Shown here: piece after piece, positions 60,941 through 64,000 of the stretch | Layout of the letters: every line of letters starts with the position of its first letter | How positions within the stretch are numbered: the stretch's first letter is position 1 | From: an uncultured Clostridia bacterium | GTDB lineage: Bacteria > Bacillota > Clostridia > TANB77 > CAG-508 | Reading direction: 5' to 3' | Length of the DNA stretch: 64,000 nt | Assembly: GCA_947625835.1 (NCBI GenBank) | Contig: CANQPY010000001.1 | Coordinates: 51,981-115,980, forward strand | The notes under the pieces: model-generated | Databases searched by the model: none | What the model was told of the DNA's origin: nothing | What the model saw: the letters and a program-made list of their open reading frames with translations, nothing else | Position numbers and translations under genes: made by a program

Positions 60941-60969
60941 TTGATCTCTTTCTTTTTTTATATTATAAT
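60941..60969 (+). promoter_or_regulatory. Promoter of the TTGAT-N17-TATAAT family
   Basis: -35 TTGATC at 60941-60946, 17-nt spacer, -10 TATAAT at 60964-60969. Confidence 0.8.
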
Positions 60970-61000
60970 AGATATGAAGAAAAGGTGAGGTAGTTAATTT

Positions 61001-61186
61001 ATGTGGGAAATCTTTTATAATATCAGACAAGATAATGAAAATCTTGAAATATATGAAGATTTTATCTTACGTAGCGAAGCTCTTGAAAGGGCTCAAAAAA
61101 TGTCTACTGCCCATAAATGTACAGTCAAAATGTATTATAATGGTGGACTTAAATATAAACTAAAAGATGGTGCACTTATCTATTAG
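61001..61186 (+). CDS. Hypothetical small protein
   Basis: 61 residues; ALERAQKMSTAHKCTVKMYYNGG. Own unit after a promoter, GTGAGGTAG before ATG. Confidence 0.55.
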   Translation: MWEIFYNIRQDNENLEIYEDFILRSEALERAQKMSTAHKCTVKMYYNGGLKYKLKDGALIY

Positions 61187-61211
61187 TTTAAATTAAATGT
61201 GAGGTAAGTAT

Positions 61212-61484
61212 ATGAAAATTGTTCAACTTCAATTTGATGATGGTGGTCCTTACAGTCTTTGGGATAGTACAATTGCGTATGCAGGGCCTGTAAGTGTTTT
61301 TATTGATCTTCAAGACGAACAATATCTTATAGTATTAAAAAATGGGGATCTCAGATGGAAAGAAGAAGGCGTTCCTATAGAATATAAAAAATCCAATGGA
61401 TATGAAGAAGCCTTTGAAAAAGCAAAAAAGAAAGCCCAAGAAATTTTTGAAGATTTTGTTAAAGAATATTTTGTAAAGGAATAA
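61212..61484 (+). CDS. Hypothetical protein
   Basis: 90 residues behind TGAGGTAAG; C-terminal YEEAFEKAKKKAQEIFEDFVKEYF resembles the protein at 44283. Function unknown. Confidence 0.6.
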   Translation: MKIVQLQFDDGGPYSLWDSTIAYAGPVSVFIDLQDEQYLIVLKNGDLRWKEEGVPIEYKKSNGYEEAFEKAKKKAQEIFEDFVKEYFVKE

Positions 61485-61487
61485 AAT

Positions 61488-61880
61488 ATGCCCGAATATA
61501 AATATTTGACTGAACAACTTGAACAGGAAGAATTAAATAAAGAATTACTTCTTGAAGTGTCAAGCATTGCATCTCGCAGAACTGGACTTACCAGTGTTGT
61601 GTGGTTGGATGATGCGGCTTCAGAAATAAGTATTCAATATTCAAAATATAGACTTAAATATGGAAACAATTTTCACTCTGCAGTATCCATAACTTTCTAC
61701 AACAACCCAGTAACCATCAAAGATGTTGTAGGCAATGTAAAAGAAACAGGTATAAAAGATATTTCTAAAGTTATAAGGTGGGTAAATTTGAATAGAGATA
61801 TCCTTATCAAATACTATGATACTGTAAATCATAATTATTATGATTTAAGCGATTTTCTTGAAGAGATGGTTTCTGTTTAA
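61488..61880 (+). CDS. Hypothetical protein
   Basis: 130 residues, 3 nt after the previous gene. FYNNPVTIKDVVG in the middle. No family recognised. Confidence 0.6.
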   Translation: MPEYKYLTEQLEQEELNKELLLEVSSIASRRTGLTSVVWLDDAASEISIQYSKYRLKYGNNFHSAVSITFYNNPVTIKDVVGNVKETGIKDISKVIRWVNLNRDILIKYYDTVNHNYYDLSDFLEEMVSV

Positions 61881-61892
61881 CGCGAAGAATAG

Positions 61893-61921
61893 TTGATTTT
61901 CTTTATTATCTATTATATAAT
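61893..61921 (+). promoter_or_regulatory. Promoter of the TTGAT-N17-TATAAT family
   Basis: -35 TTGATT at 61893-61898, 17-nt spacer, -10 TATAAT at 61916-61921. Drives the third RNA ligase. Confidence 0.8.
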
Positions 61922-61952
61922 ATAAAAGTAAAACACATGTGAGGTGAAATAT

Positions 61953-62603
61953 ATGGAAAAGTATAACAAGATCGAAACTGTTTACGTACGTGACGAAAAG
62001 ACAAAGAAGGTTTACCCCCAGTACAGAAATCCTGATATTGCATTTTTAAAGGATTGTGTTTGGCAGTTTACTGAGAAGGTGGATGGTACAAATATTCGTA
62101 TCCACTGGGATGGCCATAAAGTAGAATTTGGTGGTCGTACAGATAACGCTCAAATTCCTGCTCATCTTGTAAATCGTCTAAATCAATTGTTTGGCGGAAA
62201 TGCAAATGAAGAGCTATTTGAGCAGAAGTTTGGAGAGACAGAAGTAATTTTGTTTGGCGAGGGTTATGGCCCCAAGATCCAAACAGGCGGTTCTTATCGT
62301 GATGATGTAGACTTTATTCTTTTTGATGTCCTCATTGCAGGTAATTACCAGCCCAGAGAAAGTGTAGAAGATATTGCTAATTACTTTGGTGTTGATGTTG
62401 TCCCTATCTTATTTGAAGGTCCTCTCCAAATGGGCATTGATTATGTTAAGACCAACCCCAAGAGTGTTATTGCAAAAAATGGAGCAATGATGGAAGGGCT
62501 TGTTGCAAGACCTAAGAGAGAGCTTCGTAATCGTAGCGGTGGTCGTATTATTGTTAAGATTAAGTGGGAAGATCTCAAGGATCTTGTAGAGGAAAATAAA
62601 TAA
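61953..62603 (+). CDS. Rnl2-like RNA ligase
   Basis: 216 residues: WQFTEKVDGTNIRIHWDG (motif I), GEGYGPKIQTGGSY (motif III), FILFDVLI (IIIa), MEGLVARPK (IV) and IIVKIK (V). This is the complete nucleotidyltransferase core without the Rnl2 C-terminal domain. ATG behind GTGAGGTGAAATAT. Third RNA ligase; it may seal nicked RNA in duplex. Confidence 0.85.
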   Translation: MEKYNKIETVYVRDEKTKKVYPQYRNPDIAFLKDCVWQFTEKVDGTNIRIHWDGHKVEFGGRTDNAQIPAHLVNRLNQLFGGNANEELFEQKFGETEVILFGEGYGPKIQTGGSYRDDVDFILFDVLIAGNYQPRESVEDIANYFGVDVVPILFEGPLQMGIDYVKTNPKSVIAKNGAMMEGLVARPKRELRNRSGGRIIVKIKWEDLKDLVEENK

Positions 62604-62854
62604 TGGGGGTAGGTTCAATAATAGCATTAATATGTTTTATTTTAGCCGCGGATACAGGTGTAGGGGCGTTAGTGCTAATAGTATTTAGTGATGATTATAT
62701 AGATATTCCAGTACAGAACCCTGTTAAGCTTTATAAATCTACCAAAATGAATTGGTTTGGGTGTATTTTTATTTATATATTTATGCACCTATTATTCTTT
62801 CCACTTTATCTTATATTTGATTTAAATCTTTTGTTTCATATTGGGAGAAATTAG
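62603..62854 (+). CDS. Small membrane protein
   Basis: 83 residues with two hydrophobic spans (residues ~5-28 and ~50-75). Starts on the ligase stop (1-nt overlap). Its stop lies in the loop of the next terminator. Function unknown. Confidence 0.58.
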   Translation: MGVGSIIALICFILAADTGVGALVLIVFSDDYIDIPVQNPVKLYKSTKMNWFGCIFIYIFMHLLFFPLYLIFDLNLLFHIGRN

Positions 62855-62873
62855 TTGATTTCTCCCTTTCTTT
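62843..62873 (+). terminator. Terminator overlapping the next promoter
   Basis: GGGAGAAAT (62843-62851) pairs with ATTTCTCCC (62858-62866), TAGTTG loop, then TTTCTTT. The previous gene's TAG stop lies in the loop. Confidence 0.85.
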
Positions 62874-62883
62874 ATATTATAAT
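62855..62883 (+). promoter_or_regulatory. Promoter of the TTGAT-N17-TATAAT family
   Basis: -35 TTGATT at 62855-62860, 17-nt spacer, -10 TATAAT at 62878-62883. Confidence 0.8.
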
Positions 62884-62911
62884 AAGATCAAGAAAAATGT
62901 GAGGTGAATAC

Positions 62912-63187
62912 ATGAACATTTATTGCAAACACACAAACTTTAGTGCAGGAAGTGAATACAACCAAGAGATGGCCAGAAAATACCTTGGTGATGGCAAGTG
63001 GCATAAGGTAGTTAAGATTAATAAGTATTCTTTCGGTACAGATGCTTACATTGAAAATCTTCCTGACGTTTATTTCAATGCAGCCACACTTTCTTTTGCG
63101 GTTGAGAGGGAAGATGGAAAGGCTTATATTTATGATCTTAAGCAAGATCCCAATAATTATTTGAAAGATGGAAAGTATGTAGCATAA
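62912..63187 (+). CDS. Hypothetical protein
   Basis: 91 residues behind GTGAGGTGAATAC. No family recognised. Confidence 0.6.
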   Translation: MNIYCKHTNFSAGSEYNQEMARKYLGDGKWHKVVKINKYSFGTDAYIENLPDVYFNAATLSFAVEREDGKAYIYDLKQDPNNYLKDGKYVA

Positions 63188-63214
63188 AAAAAAAACAACT
63201 GTGGGGGTAGAGAA

Positions 63215-63481
63215 ATGAAAAAAGAAATTGATAAACAAACATTACTTGAAAATGTTCAAGATAAGATTAACAATTCTAATTACTTCGCAGTTGAAGCGGA
63301 AATAGAAGAAAATGGCCATTTTTTCCAATGGCGTAAATATACCAATACCAAATTTATAAAGAATCTTGGTGGTATGTATGCTAACTGGTGCGATAACGGC
63401 AATATAAAATTTTATAAAAGTGCTTATATTAGAGATAGGGCATATTCCAAGTTTGTAAAAGAAAATAGTGAGGTGAAATAA
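63215..63481 (+). CDS. Hypothetical protein
   Basis: 88 residues behind GGGGGTAGAGAA; strand-rich middle (NGHFFQWRKY). Followed by a Lar-like gene 1 nt later. Confidence 0.6.
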   Translation: MKKEIDKQTLLENVQDKINNSNYFAVEAEIEENGHFFQWRKYTNTKFIKNLGGMYANWCDNGNIKFYKSAYIRDRAYSKFVKENSEVK

Positions 63482-63482
63482 A

Positions 63483-63719
63483 ATGGGTATTGTAGAAAAA
63501 TATAAGCTGCAGCTTAAACCTTGTCCTTTTTGCGGTGGTAAAGCAAGCATTGATGAAGTAAGTTACGGTAGTGGTAATTATGGTAGTGGTTATCAAGTAA
63601 TTGCTTACTGTGCTAACTGCGATCTTAAAATGGAAGGAAAAGATACCAGTTGGGAGTCCCTTGAAAACTGTGAACCTCAACTTAAAGACATTGTGGCTAA
63701 ATGGAATAGGAGAGTTTAA
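63483..63719 (+). CDS. Lar-like restriction alleviation zinc ribbon
   Basis: 78 residues: LKPCPFCGGKA, then YCANCDLKMEG and terminal AKWNRRV match the Lar family layout (CPFCGG...C.NC...WNRR). Lar proteins modify type I restriction activity; phage homologues often lack direct proof. Confidence 0.75.
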   Translation: MGIVEKYKLQLKPCPFCGGKASIDEVSYGSGNYGSGYQVIAYCANCDLKMEGKDTSWESLENCEPQLKDIVAKWNRRV

Positions 63720-63720
63720 T

Positions 63721-63936
63721 ATGGAAAATTGGAACCCTAATTATAATTGGACATATGAAGAGTTTGTAAATGTAGTTAAAAGAAATCTTGAAGAACGAGG
63801 TAAGGATGTTGTGAGTTTAGATGCAGAACATTCAGATATAGGAAATATGAATGCTATGGTCATGTGGGCAAAACAGCTTGGATACCATGCAGAAATGACT
63901 CCAAATAGAGAGACTGTCAAGGTTTTTAAGAATTAA
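63721..63936 (+). CDS. Hypothetical protein
   Basis: 71 residues, ATG 1 nt after the Lar-like gene behind AGGAGAG. No family recognised. Confidence 0.55.
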   Translation: MENWNPNYNWTYEEFVNVVKRNLEERGKDVVSLDAEHSDIGNMNAMVMWAKQLGYHAEMTPNRETVKVFKN

Positions 63937-63959
63937 CTATATCCATAAGGAATAAATAT

Positions 63960-64000
63960 ATGACAACAAAGAAGTTAAAAAATATCACATTTGGTGAGTT
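63960..64000 (+). CDS. Partial gene truncated by window end
   Basis: ATG behind ATAAGGAATAAATAT; 13 codons MTTKKLKNITFGE before the edge. Not identifiable. Confidence 0.5.
   Translation, partial: MTTKKLKNITFGE

Noticed and set aside
89..63680. Minus-strand open frames of 60-119 codons
   Set aside because: All lie antisense to well-supported plus-strand genes, lack ribosome sites and show no family motifs; the AT-rich sequence yields them by chance.
1..64000. CRISPR arrays, tRNAs, insertion sequences
   Set aside because: No regularly spaced direct repeats, no GGTTCGA-type T-arm cloverleafs and no transposase frames or terminal inverted repeats were seen on reading; a tRNAscan run would settle weak tRNAs.

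Overview
The window looks like the replication, recombination and nucleotide-metabolism half of a large tailed-phage genome. About 115 genes are packed head to tail, all on the + strand, with 1-20 nt gaps or short overlaps and frequent TTG/GTG starts behind GGAGG/GAGGT ribosome sites. Base composition is strongly AT-rich. No portal, terminase large subunit, capsid, tail, integrase, tRNA or CRISPR array was seen, so this is not the structural module. Phage hallmarks are YopX-like proteins, DUF3310, DUF932, a Lar-like zinc ribbon, a Rnl1-type RNA ligase, gp46/gp47-like SbcCD, and homing elements. The Shine-Dalgarno strength, low GC, B. subtilis-type ThyA, RecU-like nuclease and oxygen-sensitive class III ribonucleotide reductase suggest an anaerobic low-GC Firmicute host. 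That host assignment is inference.

Layout. 1-5.6 kb: queE (5' truncated), folE, a dUTPase/dCTP-deaminase family protein, a DUF3310 protein, a beta sliding clamp and a dCMP deaminase. This set covers 7-deazaguanine precursor and dNTP-pool genes. 5.6-13.8 kb: an accessory island holding an FAD-oxidoreductase remnant, a homing-type endonuclease with five helix-turn-helix-like repeats, two COG2509-like FAD dehydrogenases, a RecU-like resolvase, and three copies of an unrecognised two-gene cassette (here family A followed by family B). 13.8-28 kb: core replication and recombination, comprising a YopX-like protein, a RecA/UvsX-like recombinase, a second resolvase-like nuclease, a complete bacterial-type clamp loader (DnaX, delta-prime, delta), SbcD, SbcC and a metallophosphoesterase. 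28-37 kb: phosphoesterase, ASCH-domain, HNH and P-loop proteins, a peptide-deformylase-like pseudoenzyme, thyA, folA and a fourth, broken A-B cassette. 38-43 kb: a HAD phosphatase, nrdD interrupted by a 250-nt group I intron, and nrdG. 43-64 kb: many short transcription units of small, mostly unknown, often zinc-ribbon proteins. Among them are a DUF932 protein, a YqeY-like protein, a second clamp-like protein, a SprT-like protease, a nucleotidyltransferase, three RNA ligases (Rnl1-type, RtcB, Rnl2-like), a CX5R phosphatase and folD.

How the genes work together. NrdD/NrdG make dNTPs without oxygen. dCMP deaminase and the dUTPase-like enzyme feed dUMP. ThyA methylates dUMP, and DHFR and FolD regenerate the methylene-tetrahydrofolate it uses. 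FolE and QueE point to 7-deazaguanine synthesis, possibly for DNA modification. The beta clamp and its own three-subunit loader imply that the phage builds its own processivity machine. The ligases imply repair of RNA cut by host defences.

Regulation. Nineteen intergenic promoters share a TAGTTGATY/TAGTTGACT -35 region, an exact 17-nt spacer and a TATAAT-like -10. In seven of them the -35 is folded into the 3' arm of a terminator hairpin for the upstream unit. At others the same motif supplies the upstream gene's stop codon. Hypothetical assignments rest on reading the translated sequence only; no database search was possible.
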